A stretch of 62,900 nt of DNA, taken from NCBI GenBank assembly GCA_903934295.1, contig CAIZNI010000048.1, forward strand, positions 1 through 62,900, written 5' to 3'. Both the position numbers and the translations under genes were made by a program. Numbering within the stretch: position 1 is the stretch's first letter; every line of letters starts with the position of its first letter. The DNA comes from an uncultured beta proteobacterium (GTDB lineage Bacteria; Pseudomonadota; Gammaproteobacteria; Burkholderiales; Burkholderiaceae_E). The notes below the pieces were generated by a model. It searched no databases and was not told the origin of the DNA. It was given only the letters and a program-made list of their open reading frames with translations. Of this stretch, positions 20,338 to 28,908 are shown in pieces.

Positions 20338-20565
20338 CTAGGGCTTGGCCGGCTTTCTGGCCGGGTCGACGGTGGCATCCACCGGCTTGGGCAGCGTGAG
20401 CGGTCCCTTCTGGCCGCATCCGGCCAGCACGCTGGCCACGAGCGCAGCCCCGGTTGCGATCAGCACGAGTCTCGCGCGGATCAGCCGAGGCGGGTTGCTT
20501 CCCGGGTTGGCCGCTGCGCTGGCGTCCCGATCCTGTTCGCCCTGCGGGGCCTGATTGAATTGCAT
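20338..20565 (-). CDS. lptM: LPS translocon maturation lipoprotein LptM (YifL family)
   Basis: 75 residues. After an N-terminal stretch of about 30 residues comes a membrane segment (LVLIATGAALVASVLAGC) and a lipobox LAGC. The motif CGQKGPLTLPK just after the lipid cysteine is the hallmark of the family. In E. coli LptM promotes LptD oxidative maturation. The N-terminus before the signal is unusually long, so a start nearer the hydrophobic segment (no good ATG seen) is possible. It is divergent from cyaY with only 14 bases between starts. lysA, its usual neighbour, is absent. Confidence 0.85.
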   Translation of the reverse strand: MQFNQAPQGEQDRDASAAANPGSNPPRLIRARLVLIATGAALVASVLAGCGQKGPLTLPKPVDATVDPARKPAKP

Positions 20566-20579
20566 CGGACGACTCTAGC

Positions 20580-20912
20580 ATGACCGAACAGGAGTTCCTC
20601 GACGCTTGCGAACGGCTGCTGGCGGCGATAGAAGACGATCTTGATCGCAGCGGCGTCGACGTCCAGACGGAGCGCAGCGACAACATCCTGCAGATCGAAT
20701 TCGAGGATGACTCGGTGATCGTGGTCAACGGCAATGCGCCGTTGCGCGAGATATGGGTGGCGGCCAAGTCGGGCGGTTTTCATTTTCGTCGGACCGACGG
20801 CCGCTGGCTCGACACCCGCGATGGCAGCGAACTGTTCGAGCGCCTGTCCGGGCTGCTGACGCTGCAGTCGGGCACGACCGTTGCGCTGGTGGCTCCCCGC
20901 GCTACTGACTGA
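20580..20912 (+). CDS. cyaY: Iron-sulfur assembly protein CyaY (bacterial frataxin)
   Basis: 110 residues, MTEQEFLDACERLLAAIEDD. The acidic first helix (iron-binding face, EDDLDRSGVD) and the beta-sheet signature (VNGNAPLREIWVAAKSGGFHF) are clear. CyaY binds IscS and tunes Fe-S cluster formation. It starts 14 bases from the divergent lptM and ends 26 bases from the convergent mrcA stop; this triple arrangement is shared with Burkholderiaceae. Confidence 0.95.
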   Translation: MTEQEFLDACERLLAAIEDDLDRSGVDVQTERSDNILQIEFEDDSVIVVNGNAPLREIWVAAKSGGFHFRRTDGRWLDTRDGSELFERLSGLLTLQSGTTVALVAPRATD

Positions 20913-20938
20913 GACGCAAACGCTGGCAGATCGATCCG

Positions 20939-23290
20939 TCAGCGTGAGGGCGCCGGGGAAGCCTCGCCGCTTTCCTTCGGTCCTGACCCCTGGCGATCGT
21001 CGCCCACCCCGACCGTGGCAATTCCCTGGCCAGGCCGGGTCTCTGCATAATAAAAATCACCCCCGACTTCGATCACTCCCTCGGGTACCTTGACCGGGGT
21101 GTCGGGGGCGCCGACCAGCGCCTTGCCCATGTAGGCCATCCAGATCGGCAGGGCGAGACCACCACCGGTCTCGCGCTCGCCGAGCTTCCTGGGCTGGTCA
21201 TAGCCAACCCAGGTCACCGCGACAATGCCCGGTGAATAGCCGGCGAACCACGCATCGTGCGCATCGTTGGTGGTACCGGTCTTGCCGGCCAGGTCCGAGC
21301 GCTTCAGGGACATCGCCTTGCGCGCGGTTCCGTTGCGCACCACGCCCCGCAGCAGGCTGTCCATGATGAAGGCGTTGCGCCCGTCGATGGCCCGGTTCGC
21401 TTCGTCGCCCGCCTTCATGGGGCGGGCCTGGGCCAGCAACCGGCCGTCGGCGTCGGTGATCCGGGTGATGAGGTAAGGCTCGATGCGGTAGCCGCCATTG
21501 GCGAAGACCGAGTAGGCGCCCGCCATCTGCCAGGGTGTCACCGACCCCGCGCCCAGCGCCATGGTGAGGAAGGCCGGGTGCTTGTCCTCGTCGAATCCGA
21601 AGCGGGTGACGTAGTCCTGGGCGTAACGCGGCCCGATCGACTGCAGGATCCGGATCGACACCATGTTCTTGGATTGCGCCAGCGCCTGGCGCATGGGCAT
21701 CGGACCGTCGAATTTTCCGTCGTAGTTCTTGGGTTCCCAGAGCTGTCCGCCAGTGAGTGCCGGGTCGACGCTGAACGGCGCGTCGTTGATCATCGTGGTG
21801 GTCATCAGGCCCTTTTCGAGCGATGCCGAGTAGATGAACGGCTTGAAGCTGGAGCCGGGCTGGCGCCAGGCCTGGGTGACGCGGTTGAACTTGTTGCGGC
21901 TGAAGTCGAAGCCGCCGACCAGCGCCCGCACCGAGCCGTCGTCGGAATTGCAGGCGACGAGTGCGGCCTGGACTTCCGGCAACTGGGTGATTTCCCAGGC
22001 GCCCTTGACCGACACGATGCGGATCAGCGCTCCCCGGCGCAGCCGCTTGCTGGCCTGCGCCTTCTCGGACAGTGCACTGGCGGCGAATCGCAGGCCGTCG
22101 CCGCTGATCTCGATCAGGCTGCCCCGCCCGCGCGACACCTTGACCATCCGCGGATCGGCCTCCAGAACGACCGCGCTCTGGAACTCATCGACATCCGGGC
22201 GGTCGTCGAGCGCGTCCTCGATGGCGGCATCGACCCGGGCGGGATCGGCCGGCAGCTCGACATGGTGTTCAGGACCGCGGTAGCCGTACCGGCGATCGTA
22301 TTCGAGCACTCCCTGACGGACCGCAGCCACCGCGGCGCGCTGCTCGTCGGCCCGGATGGTGGTGTAGACGTTGAGCCCCGCGGTGTAGATGTCTTCCTTG
22401 AACAGCTCATAGGCCATCATCCGGGCCATTTCGGCGGCATAGGGCGCCTGCTGGGTCAGGTCGTTGCCCGGCGTCGAGTAGCGCAGGGGCTGCTTGAGCG
22501 CCGCTTCGTACTCGGCATCCGACAGCGATCCGATCTCGTGCATGCGGTGCAGGATGTAATGCTGCCGCTCGGTGGCCCGCTTCGGGTTCACCAGCGGGTT
22601 GTACAGCGAAGGCGCCTTGGGCAGACCCGCCAGCATCGCCGCCTCGGCGGGCGTGAGCTGGTTCAGCGTCTTGCCGAAGTAGATCCGCGCGGCCGACGCG
22701 AAGCCATGCGCCCGCTTGCCCAGGAAGATCTGGTTCATGTAGATCTCGAGGATCTGGTCCTTGGTCAGATTTTCCTCGATCCGCAGCGCGAGCAGCGCCT
22801 CGTAGATCTTGCGGGTGTAGGTCTTTTCACTGGACAGGTAGAAGTTCTTGGCCAGCTGCTGGGTGATCGTGCTGGCCCCCTGGTCGCGACCGCCCGATGC
22901 CAGGTTGGACAGCGCCGCCCGGGCGATGCCCTTGAAATCGATGCCGCCGTGCTCGAAGAAGCGGGAGTCCTCGGCGGCGAGGACCGCGTTCTTCATCAGG
23001 GCGGGCACCTCCCCGATGCGCACCACGCTGCGCCGCTCTTCGCCGAACTCGCCGAGCAGTTGGCCCTCGGCGCTGTAGACCCGCAGCGGCACCTTGGGCC
23101 GATAGTCGGTCAGTGCGTCGAGCGGCGGAATGCGATCGTTGGCCAGCAGCACCGCGATCGTCAGCGCGAGCACTGCGGCCACGCCCAGGGCCAGTGGCAG
23201 GGTGATCAGGGCGATGATGGCGCGTCTCGACCAGGGGGTCGACTGGCCGCGGACCGTGGCGCTTTTCTGGGAGGAGGGGTGGCTCGACAT
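20939..23290 (-). CDS. mrcA: Penicillin-binding protein 1A (bifunctional transglycosylase/transpeptidase)
   Basis: 783 residues. One membrane anchor near residues 24-50 is followed by a glycosyltransferase domain (catalytic Glu107 in AAEDSRFF; second motif GASTITQQ), an OB-like insert, and a transpeptidase domain with S480-S-F-K483, and KTGTT near residue 670. It polymerises and cross-links peptidoglycan at the inner membrane. mrcA next to pilM on the opposite strand is a conserved proteobacterial order. Confidence 0.96.
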   Translation of the reverse strand: MSSHPSSQKSATVRGQSTPWSRRAIIALITLPLALGVAAVLALTIAVLLANDRIPPLDALTDYRPKVPLRVYSAEGQLLGEFGEERRSVVRIGEVPALMKNAVLAAEDSRFFEHGGIDFKGIARAALSNLASGGRDQGASTITQQLAKNFYLSSEKTYTRKIYEALLALRIEENLTKDQILEIYMNQIFLGKRAHGFASAARIYFGKTLNQLTPAEAAMLAGLPKAPSLYNPLVNPKRATERQHYILHRMHEIGSLSDAEYEAALKQPLRYSTPGNDLTQQAPYAAEMARMMAYELFKEDIYTAGLNVYTTIRADEQRAAVAAVRQGVLEYDRRYGYRGPEHHVELPADPARVDAAIEDALDDRPDVDEFQSAVVLEADPRMVKVSRGRGSLIEISGDGLRFAASALSEKAQASKRLRRGALIRIVSVKGAWEITQLPEVQAALVACNSDDGSVRALVGGFDFSRNKFNRVTQAWRQPGSSFKPFIYSASLEKGLMTTTMINDAPFSVDPALTGGQLWEPKNYDGKFDGPMPMRQALAQSKNMVSIRILQSIGPRYAQDYVTRFGFDEDKHPAFLTMALGAGSVTPWQMAGAYSVFANGGYRIEPYLITRITDADGRLLAQARPMKAGDEANRAIDGRNAFIMDSLLRGVVRNGTARKAMSLKRSDLAGKTGTTNDAHDAWFAGYSPGIVAVTWVGYDQPRKLGERETGGGLALPIWMAYMGKALVGAPDTPVKVPEGVIEVGGDFYYAETRPGQGIATVGVGDDRQGSGPKESGEASPAPSR

Positions 23291-23637
23291 GGATGCCCTT
23301 GCGGCGAGGGGGAGATGCCGACTGGATGGGCAGACGGATTATACGTGGCGCCGTGAGGCGCGCGCGCCGCGTTCGGGACGGCTGCGCCGCACTGCCGGGT
23401 CGAGCCCGCCGGTGCGTCCCTGGGCTGACGTGCTTGACCCGCTTTCGGAAAAAAGCGACAAAAGTCACAGATCGCCGGATGGTCGCCTGGACACGACGGA
23501 AGGGTGTCCTGGCGGCTGTCCCCGATGTCAAAAAACTTTACAGTAGGACGATGCGCCATCAAGCATTTAAAGTAAACTTGATAAAGTGCACGTAAATCCT
23601 TCGTTTGTAAGGGTTTTCAGGCTTTCGAGAGGGTCAA
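23291..23637. promoter_or_regulatory. Divergent mrcA-pilM control region (347 bases)
   Basis: No gene is seen here. On the minus strand a perfect TATAAT (23343 to 23338) lies about 48 bases before the mrcA ATG, without a convincing -35 at the expected distance. An AT-rich island (23524-23620) contains CAAGCATTTAAAGTAAACTTGA and probably carries the pilM promoter, but I could not match a standard hexamer pair with good spacing. A consensus TTGACA on the minus strand (23531 to 23526) lacks a -10. Confidence 0.4.
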
Positions 23638-24720
23638 GTGGGGTTGAATTTCCCGGATTTCTTCAAACGTTCATCGGCGGGTCTGCTGGGAATTGACATC
23701 AGCGCGTCCAGCGTGAAGGTTGTCGAGTTGTTGCCGGGTCAGAAGACGGCGATCCGGCTGGAGCGCTATGCGATCGAGCCGATCGAGCGCGGTGCGATCA
23801 ATGACGGCAACGTCGAGAACCCCGAACTGGTGGCGGCGGCGCTGGGTCGTGCGATGCGCCGGCTGGGTACCCGCACCCGCGAGGTCGCGCTGGCGATGCC
23901 GGCCTCGGCGGTGATCACCAAGCGGATCATGCTGCCGGCGGGCCTTCCGGAAGAAGACTACGAGCTTCAGGTCGAGACCGAAGCGAGCCAGTACATCCCG
24001 TTTGCCATCGAGGAAGTGAATCTGGATTTCCAGATCCTGGGGCCCAGTGCGATCGATGCCGACGAGATCGATGTGCTGCTGGCGGCGTCGCGCAAGGAAA
24101 AGGTCGAGGACCGGGTGGCGGTGGCCGAAATGTGCGGCCTGCGGGCGGTGGTGGTCGACATCGACTCGTATGCCGCGCGGATCGCGCTCGAGCATGTCGC
24201 CAGCTTTCTGCCCAACGGCGGGCAGGGCCAAATCATCGCCGTCTTCGACATCGGGCAGTCCGTCACCACCGTGTCGATCATCCTCAACGGAGCGACCATT
24301 TTCGAGCGCGAGCAGATTTTCGGCGGACAGGACCTCACCCAGGACCTGATGCGCCTGTACGGGCTGAGCCCCGAAGAAGCCGAGCTCAAGAAACGCACCG
24401 GCGAGCTTCCCGAGAACTACCGGGTCGACGTGCTGGAACCCTACATCGAGCGCGGCGTGACCGACATCACCCGGGCGCTGCAGTTCTTCTTCACTTCCAC
24501 CCCTTATTCGCGCGTCGATCGCATCTACCTCGCGGGTGGTGCCTGCGTCGTTCCGGGTCTGTGCGAAGGCGTCAGTGAGCGCACCCAGGTGCCCGCTGAA
24601 ATCCTCAGTCCGTTCCAGGGGATGGAGATTGCCGACACCGTCCGCGAGCGGCAGCTGCGCCTGGATGCCCCGGCGCTCGTGACTGCCTGTGGACTTGCCT
24701 TGCGACGCTTCGACGCATGA
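23638..24720 (+). CDS. pilM: Type IV pilus inner-membrane platform protein PilM
   Basis: 360 residues, GTG start at 23638 after GAGAGGG. Actin-like ATPase fold: phosphate-binding motif LLGIDISASSVKVVEL near residues 17-32 and a second near VFDIGQSVTTVS. PilM is cytosolic and binds the N-terminal peptide of PilN to link the pilus motor to the alignment complex. First of five coupled genes; the stop overlaps pilN (ATGA). Confidence 0.97.
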   Translation: MGLNFPDFFKRSSAGLLGIDISASSVKVVELLPGQKTAIRLERYAIEPIERGAINDGNVENPELVAAALGRAMRRLGTRTREVALAMPASAVITKRIMLPAGLPEEDYELQVETEASQYIPFAIEEVNLDFQILGPSAIDADEIDVLLAASRKEKVEDRVAVAEMCGLRAVVVDIDSYAARIALEHVASFLPNGGQGQIIAVFDIGQSVTTVSIILNGATIFEREQIFGGQDLTQDLMRLYGLSPEEAELKKRTGELPENYRVDVLEPYIERGVTDITRALQFFFTSTPYSRVDRIYLAGGACVVPGLCEGVSERTQVPAEILSPFQGMEIADTVRERQLRLDAPALVTACGLALRRFDA

Positions 24721-25394
24721 TCCGCATCAACCTGCTGCCGCATCGGGAGATGCGCCGCGATCGTCGGCGCAAGGACTTCATCGCCATGGCGGTGCTGTTT
24801 CTGCTCCTGGCCGGCGCGCTGGCGTTGCTGGTCGGGGTGGGCATCGGCGGTCTCGTGGATGCCCAGGAAGCGCGCAACGAATTCATCACCCAGGAAAATG
24901 CCAAGCTCGATACGCAGGTGAAGGAAATCGCGCTGTTGCGCGACAGCATCGACGCGCTGAACGCCCGACGCGACGCGGTCGAGAACCTTCAGCGCGACCG
25001 CACGCTGCCGGTTCGCATGCTCGACGAGCTCGCCAAGCGCACCCCCTCGGGCATCTATTTTCGGCAGGTTCGACAGGACGACCGCAAGGTGACCCTGATC
25101 GGCTGGGCACAGTCGAACGAACAGGTGTCCGCCCTGATGCGCGGGCTGGCCGATGACTCGCCCTGGCTCGAACGGCCGGAACTCGTCGAGATCAAGGCGT
25201 CGGACCTGCAGGCAGGCGCCAATCCGGCGTTGGCCAGGCTGTCCAAGGATGCGCGACGGATCTTCGAGTTCTCGATGACCGCGATGATCAAGGCGCCGGC
25301 CACCGATCCCGTTCGGCCGGCTGCCGCGACCGCCCCCGGCGCGGCGCCAGCCCCCGGCGCGGCAGCGCCGGCCGCCGCCGGTCCGGGCAAGTGA
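24717..25394 (+). CDS. pilN: Type IV pilus protein PilN
   Basis: 225 residues. The cytosolic N-terminus MIRINLLPHREMRR is the PilM-binding motif INLLP; one membrane helix follows (about 21-45), then a periplasmic coiled coil and ferredoxin-like domain. The C-terminus is an Ala-Pro-Gly tail of about 30 residues (TAPGAAPAPGAAAPAAAG) beyond the usual fold. PilN pairs with PilO in the alignment complex. Confidence 0.96.
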   Translation: MIRINLLPHREMRRDRRRKDFIAMAVLFLLLAGALALLVGVGIGGLVDAQEARNEFITQENAKLDTQVKEIALLRDSIDALNARRDAVENLQRDRTLPVRMLDELAKRTPSGIYFRQVRQDDRKVTLIGWAQSNEQVSALMRGLADDSPWLERPELVEIKASDLQAGANPALARLSKDARRIFEFSMTAMIKAPATDPVRPAAATAPGAAPAPGAAAPAAAGPGK

Positions 25395-25401
25395 GGCAGC
25401 G

Positions 25402-26100
25402 ATGGCAGGCTTGAAATTTCAGTTCGATGGCGCGCAACTGGCGGCCCAGTTCCAGGGGCTGCAGGGGCGCCATCCCGGCTTGTGGCCGCTGCTGCCGCGA
25501 ATGGCGCTGTTGTCGTCCATCTTCGTCGTCGTTCTCGGAATCACCTATGTGGTCTTCTGGCAGGCACAGCTCGAAGTGCTCGATGCCGGCGCCCTGCGCG
25601 AGTCGCAGCTCAAGGACAAGTTCGTCGAAAAGCTCAAGCAGGCCCGCAATCTGGAGACCTTGCGCAAGCAGAAGGAGCAGGTCTCGGTGTATGTGAACCA
25701 GCTCGAAAAGCAGCTGCCCAGTCGTGCCGAGATGAGCGCCCTGCTTTCCGAGATCAATCAGGCCGGGGTGGCGCGCGGCCTGGAGTTCGAGCTCTTCAAG
25801 CCCGGTCAGGTGGTGGTGCGCGAGTTCTACGCGGAATTGCCGATCTCGATCCGGCTGGTGGGCGGTTACCATGAACTGGGCGCCTTCGCCAGCGACATCT
25901 CGAATCTGGCCCGGATCGTCACCCTGAACAACATCAATCTCCAGTCGGGCGACAAGGCGCCGCGGCTGACGCTGGAAGCGGTGGCCAAGACCTTCCGCTA
26001 CCTCGACAAGGATGAGGTCGAGCAGAACCGTCGCGAGTCGGCCAAGACAAAGCCCGGTGCGAAGCCGGCCGGTGCCGGTGGTGAGGTGGGCAAGAAATGA
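25402..26100 (+). CDS. pilO: Type IV pilus protein PilO
   Basis: 232 residues with one membrane helix (about 31-55, LLPRMALLSSIFVVVLGITYVVFW), a coiled coil (LKQARNLETLRKQKEQ) and a ferredoxin-like domain. It forms a heterodimer with PilN and contacts PilP. RBS GAGGCAG lies before the ATG. The stop overlaps the pilP start (ATGA). Confidence 0.96.
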   Translation: MAGLKFQFDGAQLAAQFQGLQGRHPGLWPLLPRMALLSSIFVVVLGITYVVFWQAQLEVLDAGALRESQLKDKFVEKLKQARNLETLRKQKEQVSVYVNQLEKQLPSRAEMSALLSEINQAGVARGLEFELFKPGQVVVREFYAELPISIRLVGGYHELGAFASDISNLARIVTLNNINLQSGDKAPRLTLEAVAKTFRYLDKDEVEQNRRESAKTKPGAKPAGAGGEVGKK

Positions 26101-26624
26101 GTCTGTCGAAGGTTTCGGGTCTGGCGTGTCTGGCGCTGGCGCTGGGGGGCTGCACCGATCAGCAGGACGAGCTGCGATCCTGGATGGACCAGCAGCGCGC
26201 CGCCGCGCCGCTCATCAAGGACTCCATCGCCCCGCCCCGCAAATTCGAACCCTTCCGCTACGACGGGGCGGAACTGTCGGATCCGTTCTCCCAGTCAAAG
26301 CTGGTGCTCGCGATCCCGCAGTCGGTGCAGAAGTCGTCGGGTCTGCGGCCCGACACCTCGCGCAAGCGCGAGGTCCTTGAAAGTTTTCAGTTGGACACAA
26401 TCCGGATGGTGGGTCACATGGGCAGCGGCAAGGACAACTTCGCTTTGTTGCAGGTGGGGTCCATGGTCTATCAGGCCCGGATTGGCAATCATGTCGGGCC
26501 GAATTTCGGCCGTATCACCCGCGTCACCGAGGAAGAGGTGACGCTCAGGGAACTGGTGCAGGACGCGACCGGCGATTGGGTCGAACGCGATACCTCGCTG
26601 CGGCTCCAGGAGGGCAGGAAATGA
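26097..26624 (+). CDS. pilP: Type IV pilus lipoprotein PilP
   Basis: 175 residues. Short lipoprotein signal with lipobox LGGC (Cys19, LALALGGCTDQQ), then a flexible linker and the C-terminal beta domain with VGSMVYQARIGNHVGPNFG that binds the PilQ N0 domain. It is anchored in the inner membrane and connects PilNO to the secretin. The stop overlaps the pilQ start. Confidence 0.95.
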   Translation: MSLSKVSGLACLALALGGCTDQQDELRSWMDQQRAAAPLIKDSIAPPRKFEPFRYDGAELSDPFSQSKLVLAIPQSVQKSSGLRPDTSRKREVLESFQLDTIRMVGHMGSGKDNFALLQVGSMVYQARIGNHVGPNFGRITRVTEEEVTLRELVQDATGDWVERDTSLRLQEGRK

Positions 26625-28855
26625 CTGTTGCTCGCGCCGTGGGCGGGATGCCCCGCCGTTTCCTGAAGGCTGTCGTCGCTGTCTTCCTTGCTGGCGGGTG
26701 TGCCGCGTCGTTTGCGCAAACGAATGCCATCGAGTCGGTGAGCAGCGTTGCCCAGGGCGGTACCACCCTGGTGCGGATCGAGATGAAGGAGGCCCCCACC
26801 GCCGTGCCGGGTGCTTTTTCGATCAGCAGTCCGCCCCGGATCGCCCTTGACTTCCTCGATACCGCGAACAAGGCGGGGCAGTCCGCCATCGATCTTCCCC
26901 AGGGCGATGTGCGAAGCGTCGCCGTCGTGCAGGCGACCGGACGGGCGCGGGTGGTCCTCAATCTCAAACGGGCGATGACCTACGTCACCAGCATCGAAGG
27001 CAAGGCCATCCTGGTCGCCCTCACGCCGGTGCTCCTGGATGCCCCCATGCCGGTGTCGCTGATCGGGGCTGCCGTGCTGGCCAAGGAGGCCCCGGCAGCG
27101 ACCGGATTGGCGCTGCGCGACATCGATTTCCGCCGCGGCCGCGACGGCGAGGGCCGGGTGGTGGTCGATCTGTCGGGGCCCGGTGTGGGCGTCGACATCC
27201 GCCAGCAGGGCCAGGCGCTGGTCGTCGATTTCCTGAAGGCACGTCTGCCCGAGAATCTTCGCAAACGCCTGGACGTCGCCGATTTCGGCACGCCGATCCG
27301 CACGGTGCGGATCACCCAGCAGGGTGAGAACGCACGGCTGGTGATCGAGCCGCAGGGTACCTGGGAGCACAACGCCTACCAGAGCGAAAATCAGTTCGTG
27401 GTCGAGGTCAAGCCGGTTCGCGAGGACCCGAGCAAGCTCGGCGGGCGCCAGGGCTACCGGGGTGACCGGCTGTCGCTGAATTTCCAGAACGTCGACGTGC
27501 GCGCGCTGCTGCAGGTGATCGCCGACTTCACCAACCTGAACATCGTCACCAGCGACTCCGTCGCCGGCAGCCTCACCCTGCGCCTGAAGGACGTCCCCTG
27601 GGATCAGGCCCTGGACATCGTGCTGCAGTCCAAGGCGCTGGACATGCGCAAGAGCGGCAATGTCATCCTGATCGCGCCGCGCGAGGAACTCGCGACCAAG
27701 GAAAAGCTGGAACTCGAGGCTCGCCAGCAGATCGCCGACATCGAACCGGTCCGCACCGAGATCTTCCAGCTCAACTACCAGAAGGCCGAGAACATCTCCA
27801 AGCTGCTGTCCGACGAAAAGCAGCGCGTGCTCTCCAAGCGCGGCAGCGCGGTCTTCGATTCCCGCACCAACAAGCTGTTCGTGCAGGACACGCCGACGCG
27901 TCTCGAGGAGGTCCGCAAGCTGATCACCCAGATCGACATCACCGTGCGCCAGGTGCTGATCGAGGCCCGCATCGTCGAGGCCGACGACCGCTTCTCGCGC
28001 AACCTGGGGGCGCGGCTGGGCTACAACGATGTGTCCTCCACCGTTTACCGCACGCTCGGGGTGACCGATCCGGTCACCGGCAGCCTCACCGCGCTCAACG
28101 TGCCGGTGTATGGCGCGGGGCAGCGGCTGTTGGGCGGTTCCTTCGCTACCGTCTCGGGCAACCTTCGCGGCGCGGCCGACCTGTCTTCGCAGAACGGCAC
28201 CGACCTGTCGGGCATCAATGCCCAGGGTCTGGGCCGTCTCACCGCTGCCGACAACACCAATTTCGTCAACCTCCCGGCCCCGTCGGTGGGCGGCTTCAAC
28301 CCGGCCACCTTCGCGATCAGCCTGTTCGGTTCCAAGCTCACTCGCTTCCTCAACCTCGAACTGTCGGCGCTCGAGGCCGACCAGCGCGGCAAGATCATTT
28401 CCAGCCCGCGCGTGCTGACCGCCGACCAGAGCAAGGCGACGATCGAGCAGGGGACCGAACTGCCCTTCCAGCAGGCCACCTCGAGCGGCGCCACCTCGAT
28501 CTCGTTTCGCAAGGCCAGCCTGAAGCTGGAGGTCACGCCGCAGATCACGCCGGAAGGCAACGTGATCCTGGATGTCGCGGTCAACCGCGATCAGGTCGGC
28601 GCACTGACCCCGGCCGGTTTTGCCATCGACACCCGCGCGGTACGCACCCAGGTGCTGATCGAAAACGGCGGCACCGTGGTCATCGGCGGCATCTACGAGC
28701 AGGTCGAGCGCAACCAGACGAACAAGGTGCCGCTGCTGGGTGACATCCCGGTGCTGGGCAACGTGTTCAAGAACAACCTGCGGCGCAATGACCGCACCGA
28801 ACTGCTGGTGTTCCTGACCCCGCGTGTGGTCAGCGACACCGCGATCACCCGCTGA
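26621..28855 (+). CDS. pilQ: Type IV pilus secretin PilQ
   Basis: 744 residues from the ATG at 26621 (overlapping the pilP stop). Signal peptide to about residue 35 (AGGCAASFAQ), two AMIN domains that bind peptidoglycan (about 40-280), N0 and N1 domains (LSLNFQNVDVRALLQVIADF near 285), and the secretin barrel with PQITPEGNVILDV and the closing VPLLGDIPVLGNVFK. PilQ is the outer-membrane gate for the pilus. An insert rich in Ser, Ala and Asn occurs in the N1/secretin join (GGSFATVSGNLRGAADL). The next gene is an Ig-repeat lipoprotein rather than aroK. Confidence 0.97.
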   Translation: MTVARAVGGMPRRFLKAVVAVFLAGGCAASFAQTNAIESVSSVAQGGTTLVRIEMKEAPTAVPGAFSISSPPRIALDFLDTANKAGQSAIDLPQGDVRSVAVVQATGRARVVLNLKRAMTYVTSIEGKAILVALTPVLLDAPMPVSLIGAAVLAKEAPAATGLALRDIDFRRGRDGEGRVVVDLSGPGVGVDIRQQGQALVVDFLKARLPENLRKRLDVADFGTPIRTVRITQQGENARLVIEPQGTWEHNAYQSENQFVVEVKPVREDPSKLGGRQGYRGDRLSLNFQNVDVRALLQVIADFTNLNIVTSDSVAGSLTLRLKDVPWDQALDIVLQSKALDMRKSGNVILIAPREELATKEKLELEARQQIADIEPVRTEIFQLNYQKAENISKLLSDEKQRVLSKRGSAVFDSRTNKLFVQDTPTRLEEVRKLITQIDITVRQVLIEARIVEADDRFSRNLGARLGYNDVSSTVYRTLGVTDPVTGSLTALNVPVYGAGQRLLGGSFATVSGNLRGAADLSSQNGTDLSGINAQGLGRLTAADNTNFVNLPAPSVGGFNPATFAISLFGSKLTRFLNLELSALEADQRGKIISSPRVLTADQSKATIEQGTELPFQQATSSGATSISFRKASLKLEVTPQITPEGNVILDVAVNRDQVGALTPAGFAIDTRAVRTQVLIENGGTVVIGGIYEQVERNQTNKVPLLGDIPVLGNVFKNNLRRNDRTELLVFLTPRVVSDTAITR

Positions 28856-28908
28856 TCCACGGCGACCCCGGACCCCGCACCCGCGACCCCCCGATTCGGA
28901 ATCGATTC

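Noticed and set aside
21257-23356. Long + strand open frame (699 codons) opposite mrcA
   Set aside because: Shadow of the minus-strand gene in high-GC DNA; the encoded peptide has no recognisable fold and is rich in Arg, His and Gly, while the minus strand has all PBP1A motifs.
23524-23531. Consensus TTGACA on the minus strand as the mrcA promoter
   Set aside because: No acceptable -10 at 16-18 bases; the nearest TATAAT is about 180 bases further on.
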